From assembly GCA_003694825.1 (NCBI GenBank), contig RFJS01000257.1, forward strand, positions 1-9,950: DNA of 9,950 nt. The letters run 5' to 3'. The notes below the pieces were generated by a model, which had not been told where the DNA came from, ran no database searches, and saw only the letters and a program-made list of their open reading frames with translations. Position numbers and translations under genes: made by a program. This DNA comes from Verrucomicrobiota bacterium (GTDB lineage: Bacteria; Verrucomicrobiota; Verrucomicrobiia; Opitutales; Opitutaceae). Below, piece by piece: positions 1 through 5,979 of the stretch. The first letter of the stretch is position 1; every line of letters starts with the position of its first letter.

Positions 1-1
1 C

Positions 2-532
2 AACGGCGTGCTCTTTCCCCGCAAGTTTGACGGCAAGTTTCTCATGCTCAGCCGTCCGTCGGACACCGGGCACACGCCCTTCGGCGACATTTTCGTGAGC
101 GAGAGCCCGGACATGGTTTACTGGGGCCGCCACCGGCACGTCATGAGCAAGGGGAGCGGCTCGCGCTGGTGGGAGACCACCAAGATCGGCGCGGGGCCCT
201 CGCCGATCGAGACGAGCGAGGGCTGGCTGCTGTTCTATCACGGTGTCACCACCACCTGCAACGGATACGTCTACGCCATCGGCGCGGCGCTGCTCGATCG
301 CGACGAGCCGTGGAAGGTCATCGCGCGCTGCGGTGAACCGCTTCTCAATCCGGAGGCGCCCTACGAACTCACGGGATTCGTGCCGGGCGTCTGCTTCCCG
401 GTCGGTTGTCTCTGCGATGCGGCGACGGGCCGGCTCGCCATCTACTATGGCGCCGCGGATACGTTTACGGCGTTGTGTTTCGGGCAGGTCGACGAGATCG
501 TCCGTTTCGTGAAAGAAAACTCGGTCGTCTGA
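2..532 (+). CDS. GH130 family glycoside phosphorylase/hydrolase, C-terminal part
   Basis: This is the 3' part of a gene that begins before the window; 176 codons are visible, ending in TGA at 530-532. GH130 enzymes are five-bladed beta-propellers that cleave beta-mannosidic bonds, mostly by phosphorolysis in the cytoplasm, releasing mannose 1-phosphate. Visible hallmarks are LFPRKFDGKFLMLSRPS (visible residues 4-20), KIGAGPSPIET (61-71), GWLLFYHGV (74-82) and IYYGAADT near the end. The Lys of KIGAG and the His of FYHGV are 19 residues apart. As I recall, they match the phosphate-binding Lys and His of characterised mannoside phosphorylases, which would favour phosphorylase over hydrolase. The catalytic Asp lies in the missing N-terminal part. 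No signal peptide can be judged. The sugar symporter starts 25 bases downstream, so the two are probably cotranscribed. The family call is firm; the exact substrate (mannosyl-glucose, manno-oligosaccharide or N-glycan core) is open. Confidence 0.88.
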   Translation, partial: NGVLFPRKFDGKFLMLSRPSDTGHTPFGDIFVSESPDMVYWGRHRHVMSKGSGSRWWETTKIGAGPSPIETSEGWLLFYHGVTTTCNGYVYAIGAALLDRDEPWKVIARCGEPLLNPEAPYELTGFVPGVCFPVGCLCDAATGRLAIYYGAADTFTALCFGQVDEIVRFVKENSVV

Positions 533-557
533 CCGGATAGCGATCCGACTCCACGCC

Positions 558-2045
558 GTGCCCGAAGAGACCCCGCCCTCCATCGATCCCGCCAGCCCCG
601 GCGCGGCCGCCGCTGATGCCGCCGCGCCAGCCGCCACCGCCGCCGAAGACCGGGTGCCGGTGCTGCAGAAGATCATCTACGGCATGGGCACTGCCAACGA
701 CATGTGGGGCAACTGGCTCTACCCGAGCATGGTATGGCCGGTCTTCAATATCTTCCTGCACGTCAATCCGGCGCTCATCAGCACCGCGTTGATGATCAAC
801 CGCCTCGCCGACGCCGTGTCCGATCCGTTCTTCGGCTGGCTTTCGGACAACACCCGCAGTCGCTGGGGGCGGCGCCGGCCCTACATCCTCGTCGGCTCCA
901 TTCTTTCCGGGCTCACCCTGCCGTTGCTCTTCTTCGTGTCCCCGGGGTGGAGCGAGCAGGCCTACTTCTGGTACATGGTGATCTCCTCGTCGATCTTCAT
1001 CACGATCGTGAGCTGTTTCAACATGCCCTACCAGAGCCTCGGGGCGGAACTCACGCCGGACTATCACGAGCGCACGAGCGTCTTTTCCTACAAGAGCGCC
1101 ATCCAGAAAATCGCCGAGATCGGCACGTTTTTCGCGGCGGCCTTCATCACGCTGAGCTGGTTCAACGATCCGGATACAGGCGAGCCCGACATGCTCCAGG
1201 GCGCCCGCGTCTATACGATGATCCTCGGCGCCATGATGATCGTGATCGGGGTGCTGCTCTTCGTCTTCGTGCGCGAGCGCTACTACGACAAGCTCGTCGC
1301 CAGGAAGCAGACGAAAGTCAACATCGCCGAAACGATCTGGAAGACGCTGCAGTGCCGCCCCTTCAGGGCGCAGCTCGCCATGGCGCTCTCCTACGGCCTG
1401 GGCACGAGCATGATTGGCACGCTCGGCTACTACATGACCGTCTACTACGTCTGCGGCAGCGACGTGGCCCTCGGGTCGAAATGGAACTTCGCGATGGGCA
1501 TCTCCAGCATGGTGCTGGGATTTGCCGGGGTGCCGGTATTCGCTTGGCTGGCACACCGGCTGGGCAAGCGGCACGCGATGATGGTGGCCCAGGTGGCGGG
1601 CATCCTCGTGTATATCTCCACCTGGTGGACCTACAACCCCGACTATCCGGCGCTGCAGCTGCTCGCCTCGGGATCGATCGCCTTCATCGCCTCCGCCTTC
1701 TGGATGCTCTACGGATCGATCGGTGCGGATGTCATCGACTACGATGAGCTCGAGTCCGGCAAGCGTCGCGAAGGTGCGTTTTCCGCCTGTGGCTCGTGGA
1801 TCATGAAGGTCGGCCTGGCGGTGGGGATGGGGCTCTCGGGTGTCGTCCTCAAGCTGACCGGTTTCGATGCCGCGCTCGATGGGCCGCAGGCACCCGAGAC
1901 GTTGTTCCGGATCCGGCTCATGTTCATCGCCATTCCCATCGCCGGCCTGCTCCTCGCGCTCGTGGCTCTGGCGCGTTTCGGCCTGAGTCGGGAACGCATG
2001 TATGCGATCCGGGCGCAGCTCGAAGCCCGCCGCGGCCGGGTGTAG
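558..2045 (+). CDS. GPH-family (MelB-like) sugar:cation symporter, MFS superfamily
   Basis: A 495-residue inner-membrane transporter with about 12 hydrophobic segments. The glycoside-pentoside-hexuronide family couples sugar uptake to H+ or Na+. The family signature is clear: DAVSDPFFGWLSDNTRS at residues 85-101, followed by RWGRRRPYI, in the first cytoplasmic loop. PYQSLGAELTPDYHERT (157-173) and ADVIDYDELESGKRREG (390-406) are further conserved GPH blocks. The chosen start is GTG at 558; no good ribosome-binding site precedes it. Residues 2-30 are rich in Ala and Pro and not conserved; the conserved part starts near VPVLQKIIYGMG (33-44). An in-frame ATG at 684 would remove part of the first membrane segment, so the upstream GTG is preferred. 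It lies 25 bases after the GH130 gene and 147 bases before the regulator start. The substrate is probably the mannoside handled by GH130, but this is inferred only from position. Confidence 0.93.
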   Translation: MPEETPPSIDPASPGAAAADAAAPAATAAEDRVPVLQKIIYGMGTANDMWGNWLYPSMVWPVFNIFLHVNPALISTALMINRLADAVSDPFFGWLSDNTRSRWGRRRPYILVGSILSGLTLPLLFFVSPGWSEQAYFWYMVISSSIFITIVSCFNMPYQSLGAELTPDYHERTSVFSYKSAIQKIAEIGTFFAAAFITLSWFNDPDTGEPDMLQGARVYTMILGAMMIVIGVLLFVFVRERYYDKLVARKQTKVNIAETIWKTLQCRPFRAQLAMALSYGLGTSMIGTLGYYMTVYYVCGSDVALGSKWNFAMGISSMVLGFAGVPVFAWLAHRLGKRHAMMVAQVAGILVYISTWWTYNPDYPALQLLASGSIAFIASAFWMLYGSIGADVIDYDELESGKRREGAFSACGSWIMKVGLAVGMGLSGVVLKLTGFDAALDGPQAPETLFRIRLMFIAIPIAGLLLALVALARFGLSRERMYAIRAQLEARRGRV

Positions 2046-2180
2046 GGATGCGGTGTCTGTCCGCGAAGGGCCGTCCGGGCTGATCGACGGCGGAGGCCGG
2101 GGCGTTGGCCGGAAGGGGCGGAAGACCCGGGAGAAACGGTGCATCCGTGAGTTGCGCCGTATCCGGCGATCGGTTTGGCT

Positions 2181-2186
2181 GGTGAG
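2181..2186 (+). promoter_or_regulatory. Ribosome-binding site of the XylR-like regulator
   Basis: GGTGAG lies six bases before the ATG at 2193. This decides the start in favour of ATG 2193 over the in-frame TTG at 2175, which has no comparable sequence upstream and would only add the six residues MAGELS. Confidence 0.55.
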
Positions 2187-2192
2187 CTGTCG

Positions 2193-3377
2193 ATGCGTCC
2201 GCCCGTCCTGCTCGTGTTTCAGACCTCGTTTGAAGAGTGCGCCCACATGCTGCGCGGGGTGGCGCGCTACAGCCGCACGCATCAGCGCTGGGCGGCGTTT
2301 CTCGATGACGAGGGGCGGGCCGAGCGCGATCTCGAATGGCTGGCGAGCCGGCGCTGGCGGGGCGTGATCTCCCGGCACACCGGCGGGCAGCTGGCGGGGT
2401 ATTGCCGTGAGCATCGCATCCCGCTCGTCGATCTCAACGACACGCCCCGCATCCCCGGCGTCCCGAAGATCCGGCCCGACAATGTCGTGATCGGCCATCT
2501 CGGCGCGGAGCATTTCCTCGAGCGCGGGTTTCGCAATTTTGCGTTCTGCGGCTTCAGCAGCGACGGGTGGTCGTGCGAGCGGCGCGACGGGTTTCTCGAA
2601 GCTCTGCGGTTGGCGGGGCGCGACGCGGAGGTGCTGGACGAGCCGTATCCCGGGGCGCTCTCGCCGGAGTGGGAGACCCGGCAGATCCGCAAGATCGCCC
2701 GGTGGCTGAAGGCCCTGCCAAAGCCCGTCGCGGTCATGGCGTGCAACGACATGCGCGCGCTTGAGGTCATCGAAGCCGCGCGCACGGTGAACCTCCTCGT
2801 CCCCGAGGAGGTGGCGATCCTCGGGGCGAACAATGACGCCATCCGCTGCGACATCGCCTACCCGCAGCTCTCGAGTGTCGCGCCCAATCCCTTCGAGTCG
2901 GGATTCACCGCGACGGAGCTGCTCGACCGGATGATGCGTGGCGAGGCGGTCGGCGAGCCGGACATCCGCATCGAACCGGTCGGCGTCGTCACCCGCCACT
3001 CCACGGAAATCCTCGCCATCGAGGACAAGCAGGTGGCGGCGGCACTCGGCATCATCCGCAACCGGGCGACGGAGGGGCTATCGGTCGACGAGGTCGTGCG
3101 CGGGGCAAATGCGTCGCGCAGCCTGCTCGAGAAGAAATTTCGCCGCTACATCGGGCGTTCGCCGCAGGCGGAGATCCGGCGGGTCCAGATGGAGCACGTC
3201 AAGCAGTTGCTGCTGGAGACCGACTATCCGCTCAAGGCGATCGCCGCGCTGGCGGGCTTTGAGCACATGGAATACATGTGCGTGGTCTTCAAGCGCCTGC
3301 ATGGCGAGTCACCCGGACAGTTTCGCAAGCGGGCGCAGAATGCCGGGGTCGGCGGCGCTTCCGGCGCGAGGAGCTGA
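2193..3377 (+). CDS. XylR-like transcriptional regulator (PBP1-like sensor + AraC DNA-binding domain)
   Basis: A 394-residue cytoplasmic regulator. Residues 1 to about 272 form a LacI/periplasmic-binding-protein-like sugar sensor. Conserved stretches include RPPVLLVFQTSFEECAHMLRG near the N-terminus, PDNVVIGHLGAEHFLERGFR (95-114), a CNDMRALEVIEA segment (184-195) and VPEEVAILGANND (203-215). Residues about 279-383 form an AraC double helix-turn-helix: LSVDEVVRGANASRSLLEKK, then FRRYIGRSPQAEIRRVQ, then YPLKAIAALAGFEHMEYMC and FKRLHGESPGQFRK. This is the architecture of the xylose regulator XylR, which lacks the N-terminal LacI helix-turn-helix. Proteins of this type usually activate neighbouring sugar-use genes on binding a sugar. 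The position after GH130 and the symporter suggests it controls them. The inducer cannot be read from sequence, and xylose should not be assumed. Ends in TGA 3375-3377 and is convergent with the small minus-strand gene. Confidence 0.93.
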   Translation: MRPPVLLVFQTSFEECAHMLRGVARYSRTHQRWAAFLDDEGRAERDLEWLASRRWRGVISRHTGGQLAGYCREHRIPLVDLNDTPRIPGVPKIRPDNVVIGHLGAEHFLERGFRNFAFCGFSSDGWSCERRDGFLEALRLAGRDAEVLDEPYPGALSPEWETRQIRKIARWLKALPKPVAVMACNDMRALEVIEAARTVNLLVPEEVAILGANNDAIRCDIAYPQLSSVAPNPFESGFTATELLDRMMRGEAVGEPDIRIEPVGVVTRHSTEILAIEDKQVAAALGIIRNRATEGLSVDEVVRGANASRSLLEKKFRRYIGRSPQAEIRRVQMEHVKQLLLETDYPLKAIAALAGFEHMEYMCVVFKRLHGESPGQFRKRAQNAGVGGASGARS

Positions 3378-3415
3378 GCGGGCTGGCGAGGAGCGAACCG
3401 GGCGCCGACGGATAC

Positions 3416-3433
3416 GACTGCCGCCGCGCAGTC
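3416..3433. terminator. Short hairpin between convergent genes, possible terminator
   Basis: GACTGC (3416-3421) and GCAGTC (3428-3433) form a perfect 6-bp stem with a 6-base loop. It lies in the 58-base gap between the regulator stop and the stop of the minus-strand small gene. The plus-strand tail is only moderately T-rich (AGTCAGTTGTTG) and there is no T run on the other side, so it is at best a weak, possibly Rho-assisted terminator. Confidence 0.3.
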
Positions 3434-3435
3434 AG

Positions 3436-3738
3436 TCAGTTGTTGCCGGACGCTGAGCCGACGGAGCGGCGGGCGGCGCGCCAGGCGGCGCGATGGTGGC
3501 GCACCCAGTCGAGCAGGGCGCGTTCGAAGCCGATGTCGTAGCCGGCTTTTTCGCTTTCCAGCCACTTGTGCCGCAGGATCTCCGCGAGCTCGGCCTGAAA
3601 CTCCCGGTAGACGCTGGAGCGTTGCAGGAGATCAGAGCCACCGGAACCTGCGCGTGGCGATGCGGCCGGGTGGGGGACCGTCTCGTGGTGGGCGGCGGAC
3701 GGCTCAGGCGGTAGGGGAGGCGGCGGGAAGTGGAGCAT
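3436..3738 (-). CDS. Small conserved hypothetical protein with HKW-ESEKAG-DIG motif
   Basis: A 100-residue reading frame that I judge real. Residues 1-36 are low-complexity, with a run of Pro and Ala. From about residue 43 the composition becomes protein-like: YREFQAELAEILRHKWL, then ESEKAGYDIGFERALLDW, then VRHHRAAWRAARR, ending in a polar tail. The pattern H-K-W-x-E-S-E-K-A-G-x-D-I-G with a downstream W resembles a short helical region I have seen in small uncharacterised bacterial proteins. No enzyme motif, signal peptide or membrane segment is seen. The gene starts 26 bases after the sulfatase stop on the same strand, so it may be cotranscribed with it. The start is uncertain: ATG at 3738 has no ribosome-binding site, and the real protein may begin later at a non-ATG codon. 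Function unknown. Confidence 0.68.
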   Translation of the reverse strand: MLHFPPPPLPPEPSAAHHETVPHPAASPRAGSGGSDLLQRSSVYREFQAELAEILRHKWLESEKAGYDIGFERALLDWVRHHRAAWRAARRSVGSASGNN

Positions 3739-3764
3739 GGGAGGGGAGCTGGACGTCGGTTGGC

Positions 3765-5540
3765 TCAGGGTGTGGGAAGCCGGGTGACCGAGACGCCTCG
3801 GAAAATCGAGATGGCAGGGGCGTCATTAGCGGGGTTTCCGGTCAGGCGAAAGGCAATTTCACTGTCACCGGCCTGAAAGTTCCAGGTGCCCATATCCACC
3901 TTATCGGCACGCTGGAGGGAAAACTCCAGTGATTCCTGCCTATAGGTGACCTCGAGCCGGGCGTTGTCGGCGGCCGGTCCGGGCTCCAGCAGCGCCTCGA
4001 GCCGATAGGCGCCGGCGGCGGGCACCCGGATGGCGAAATCGATGCCATCCCCGGGGCGACTCCACTGGCGGCTGTCGTGGCTCTCCTGGACGACGCCGCC
4101 GTGAATGCGCACCGGCGCGCAGCCGTGCAGGAAAATCGAGCGGCCCGGTGTCTCGGGAAACACGTAGACAGGCATGGCGTAGCTCTGAGGAAGGGGCAGC
4201 ACCTCGCGTGTCCACCACTCGCGCAGGCGGTGGCGCAGCGCATCGGCGAGGGCGGGCTGCTCGGGCGCGAGGTTGTGGCGCTCCTGCGGGTCGGCGACGA
4301 TGTCGAAGAGTTCGTGCCGACCATAGCCCACTACGTATTTGTGGCGGCCGACCCGGACGGCGAGCACCTGGTCGTCGAAAGCGAGCTGATCCTTGCCGGG
4401 GAGAAAATCATAGAGTCGTTTGCGACCCGGCCAGATGAACACGTGGTTGGCGTAGTAGCGCGGCGGGTTTTCGAGGGTGTCGGCTTTTCCGGCCAGCAAA
4501 GGCAGGATGCTGTGGCCGTCGAACGCCTCGGGATCGTAGGGCACGCCCGCGATGTCGAGGAGGGTCGGCACGATGTCCGTGATGTCGACCTCGTGTTCGA
4601 CCGTGCGCACCGGGAAGTGCCCGGGCCAGCGGACAAAGGCCGGCGTGCGCGTGCCGTTTTCATACAGGTTCCCCTTGACGCCGCGAAGCCCGGCGGGGTT
4701 GCGCAGCGCCATCTCTTCGTCGGTGAGGGGAGGGACGTTGACCGGGTTGCCGATCGGGCCGTTGTCGCCCATGAAAAACACCACGGTGTCGCGGGCCAGA
4801 CCCGCGCGTTCGAGCTTGTCGAGAAGGCGGCCGATTTCCGCGTCGAGATGCTCGGTCATCGCGCAGAGGCGGGCGAAGGATTCGCTCAACCCCTTCGCCC
4901 GATACTTCGCGATCAGCGGTTCCGGCGCGTAGTAGGGCTCGTGGATGTAGGGGTGCGCCAGGTAGCAGAAGAAGGGCTGTTTGCGCGGGCGCGTCATCCA
5001 CTCGATCACGTAGTCGGTGAGGATCTCCGCGGTCCAACCCTTCGGTTCGAGGGGCCGGCCATTGTGATCGATGATCGGATCGGTGTGCTGATAGAGCCGG
5101 TCGGTGATCGACCAGGAGTCGTCGAAACCACGGTTCCACGGCAGGTAGGCGTCCGTCTTGCCCAGGTGCCATTTCCCGGCCATGGCCGTGGCGTAGCCGG
5201 CGGCCCGGAGCCGTTCCGCGACCGTTGTTTCCCGCAGGTCGAGGTAGTCGCGCCCCCCGTGCACGCCCCACACGCCGGCACGGAGGAATTGTTTGCCGGT
5301 CATCAGCGAGGCGCGGGTCGGCGCGCACACCGGGGCGGCGTGAAACTGGTTGGGCTGGACGCTCTCCCGAAACAGCGCGTCCAGCCGCGGAGTGTCGACG
5401 ATGGTGTTGCCGTGGAGCGCGAGATCCCCGTAGCCCTGGTCGTCGGTGAGGATCACCAGGATGTTCGGGCGCTGTTCGGCGGCGCCGAAGAGCGGGAGCG
5501 TGAGAAGCAGGCCGAGCGCGGCGATGCGGAGCGTCTTCAT
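3765..5540 (-). CDS. Exported type I (formylglycine) sulfatase with C-terminal beta-sandwich-like extension
   Basis: A 591-residue arylsulfatase-family enzyme that hydrolyses sulfate esters, here most likely on a glycan in the periplasm or outside the cell. Residues 1-21 look like a Sec signal peptide (MKTLRIAALGLLLTLPLFGAA). Active-site features are the DD pair at 33-34 (calcium ligands), CAPTRASLMTG from C72 (the C-x-P-x-R motif whose Cys is matured to formylglycine), GKWHLG at 122-127, HPYIHEPYYAP (196-206), FMGDNG (256-261) with further metal ligands, and RGVKGNLYENGTRTP (286-300) with the substrate Lys. The sulfatase fold ends near 455. Residues about 460-590 form an extra segment with alternating beta pattern, possibly carbohydrate-binding. 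The ATG at 5540 is chosen because the signal peptide starts there; the frame stays open upstream, but with non-protein-like Arg/Pro-rich sequence. The ribosome-binding site is weak. The substrate is unknown. It is divergent from the TonB receptor, which suggests joint use of a sulfated polysaccharide. Confidence 0.93.
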   Translation of the reverse strand: MKTLRIAALGLLLTLPLFGAAEQRPNILVILTDDQGYGDLALHGNTIVDTPRLDALFRESVQPNQFHAAPVCAPTRASLMTGKQFLRAGVWGVHGGRDYLDLRETTVAERLRAAGYATAMAGKWHLGKTDAYLPWNRGFDDSWSITDRLYQHTDPIIDHNGRPLEPKGWTAEILTDYVIEWMTRPRKQPFFCYLAHPYIHEPYYAPEPLIAKYRAKGLSESFARLCAMTEHLDAEIGRLLDKLERAGLARDTVVFFMGDNGPIGNPVNVPPLTDEEMALRNPAGLRGVKGNLYENGTRTPAFVRWPGHFPVRTVEHEVDITDIVPTLLDIAGVPYDPEAFDGHSILPLLAGKADTLENPPRYYANHVFIWPGRKRLYDFLPGKDQLAFDDQVLAVRVGRHKYVVGYGRHELFDIVADPQERHNLAPEQPALADALRHRLREWWTREVLPLPQSYAMPVYVFPETPGRSIFLHGCAPVRIHGGVVQESHDSRQWSRPGDGIDFAIRVPAAGAYRLEALLEPGPAADNARLEVTYRQESLEFSLQRADKVDMGTWNFQAGDSEIAFRLTGNPANDAPAISIFRGVSVTRLPTP

Positions 5541-5630
5541 CGTCCCGGAAGATAAGGCAACGTCCCGTCCGGGAAAATGAGGCTGCGCGCGATTCGTTAG
5601 AGAATTTTTGTATGATCGGCCCGGCGCGGG

Positions 5631-5658
5631 GCGAGGCCGGCGGTCCCGCCGGCCTCGC
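5631..5658. repeat. Perfect 13-bp GC-rich inverted repeat (REP-like palindrome)
   Basis: GCGAGGCCGGCGG (5631-5643) is followed by TC and then its exact reverse complement CCGCCGGCCTCGC (5646-5658). The element lies 91 bases upstream of the sulfatase start, in a divergent intergenic region where no terminator is expected, and neither side has a T run. It may be a dispersed palindromic repeat of the REP type, an insulator-like hairpin, or the remnant of a small mobile element. Only one copy is seen in this window. Confidence 0.75.
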
Positions 5659-5850
5659 GTGAGCATGGTGGAGCTCGGGTGGGCGTGGACGATGGCGGAT
5701 CCGGTTGTGCGGGCAGTGCTTTTGCCGGAATGCGATAACGCCTCCTGATAGTGTAGTGAGTTTGCTGATCAGGTGGGGTTCTTTCTGTCTGTTTCGGGCC
5801 GGAAAAGGTCGGCAAAGGTTCTCAATTGTCTGGAAATCCAGCTCATTCCC

Positions 5851-5881
5851 CCGGCGGAAGGACTACGGTATCTTTCGCCGG
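5851..5881 (+). promoter_or_regulatory. Leader hairpin upstream of TonB receptor
   Basis: CCGGCGGAAG (5851-5860) pairs with CTTTCGCCGG (5872-5881) over 10 base pairs, including one G-U pair, around an 11-base loop. It begins 129 bases before the receptor ATG. A smaller dyad, CTGG-AAAT-CCAG with flanking A and T (5830-5841), precedes it. These could be folds in the 5' leader RNA or protein-binding dyads. I do not recognise a known riboswitch class. Confidence 0.4.
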
Positions 5882-5885
5882 CACA

Positions 5886-5900
5886 AGCCCATGGTGGGCT
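5886..5900. promoter_or_regulatory. 15-bp palindrome AGCCCA-TGG-TGGGCT, operator-like
   Basis: Perfect 6-bp arms AGCCCA (5886-5891) and TGGGCT (5895-5900) flank three bases. The size fits a dimeric regulator operator, and the short centre makes it a poor RNA hairpin. It lies 80 bases before the receptor ATG. The cognate regulator is not known; the XylR-like protein encoded nearby is only one candidate. Confidence 0.35.
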
Positions 5901-5940
5901 GCAAACCATAAACCCCCGGACCCTAAATCCCACGAAGACG

Positions 5941-5962
5941 ATTCTGTATACGCATGCAGAAT
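5941..5962. promoter_or_regulatory. Dyad ATTCTGTAT-ACGC-ATGCAGAAT just upstream of the receptor start
   Basis: ATTCTGTAT (5941-5949) pairs with ATGCAGAAT (5954-5962) over 9 bp, with one T-G wobble and a four-base loop. It ends 17 bases before the ATG at 5980. At this position it could be an operator overlapping the promoter (it contains TATAC) or a hairpin that affects translation initiation. No Shine-Dalgarno sequence is visible between it and the ATG. Confidence 0.4.
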
Positions 5963-5979
5963 ACGTTCGGTTATTGACC

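Larger units (their letters stand above)
5541..5979. promoter_or_regulatory. Divergent regulatory region between sulfatase and TonB receptor
   Basis: These 439 bases hold no convincing gene. Both flanking genes must have their promoters here. The region is less GC-rich than its surroundings. An AT-rich patch at 5593-5616, with TATGAT at 5611-5616, sits between a large palindrome and the sulfatase start. A possible weak promoter toward the receptor is TTGCCG (5722-5727) with TGATAG (5746-5751), 18 bases apart. From 5830 onward there are four successive dyads, listed separately where strong. The short frames that cross this region have no start context or protein-like composition. Promoter calls are low confidence. 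Confidence 0.5.

Noticed and set aside
2046..2192. Terminator or small gene between symporter and regulator
   Set aside because: Only a weak 5-bp stem (CCGTC 2071-2075 with GACGG 2086-2090) is present and the short frames are not protein-like. A promoter for the regulator may be here, but I cannot point to it.
465..2999. 844-codon minus-strand open frame across the symporter and regulator
   Set aside because: It is antisense to two well-recognised genes and crosses their gap. Its translation is rich in Arg, His, Asp, Glu and Pro, with no family motif, as expected for the complement of GC-biased codons.
4077..5555. 492-codon plus-strand open frame opposite the sulfatase
   Set aside because: Antisense shadow of the sulfatase with its clear active-site motifs; the translated product is charged and low in recognisable structure.
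5541..5666. N-terminal extension of the sulfatase to an upstream ATG at 5666
   Set aside because: The added 42 residues are Arg/Pro-rich and would bury the signal peptide; part of them is encoded by one arm of the palindrome. ATG 5540 directly starts a normal signal peptide.
5773..5979. Upstream extension of the receptor frame to GTG 5773
   Set aside because: The extra residues are not protein-like and would place the signal peptide internally; the region also carries the dyads of the leader.
5820..5979. Cobalamin riboswitch in the TonB receptor leader
   Set aside because: The dyads invite this idea, but I do not see the conserved B12-box or adenosylcobalamin core sequence.
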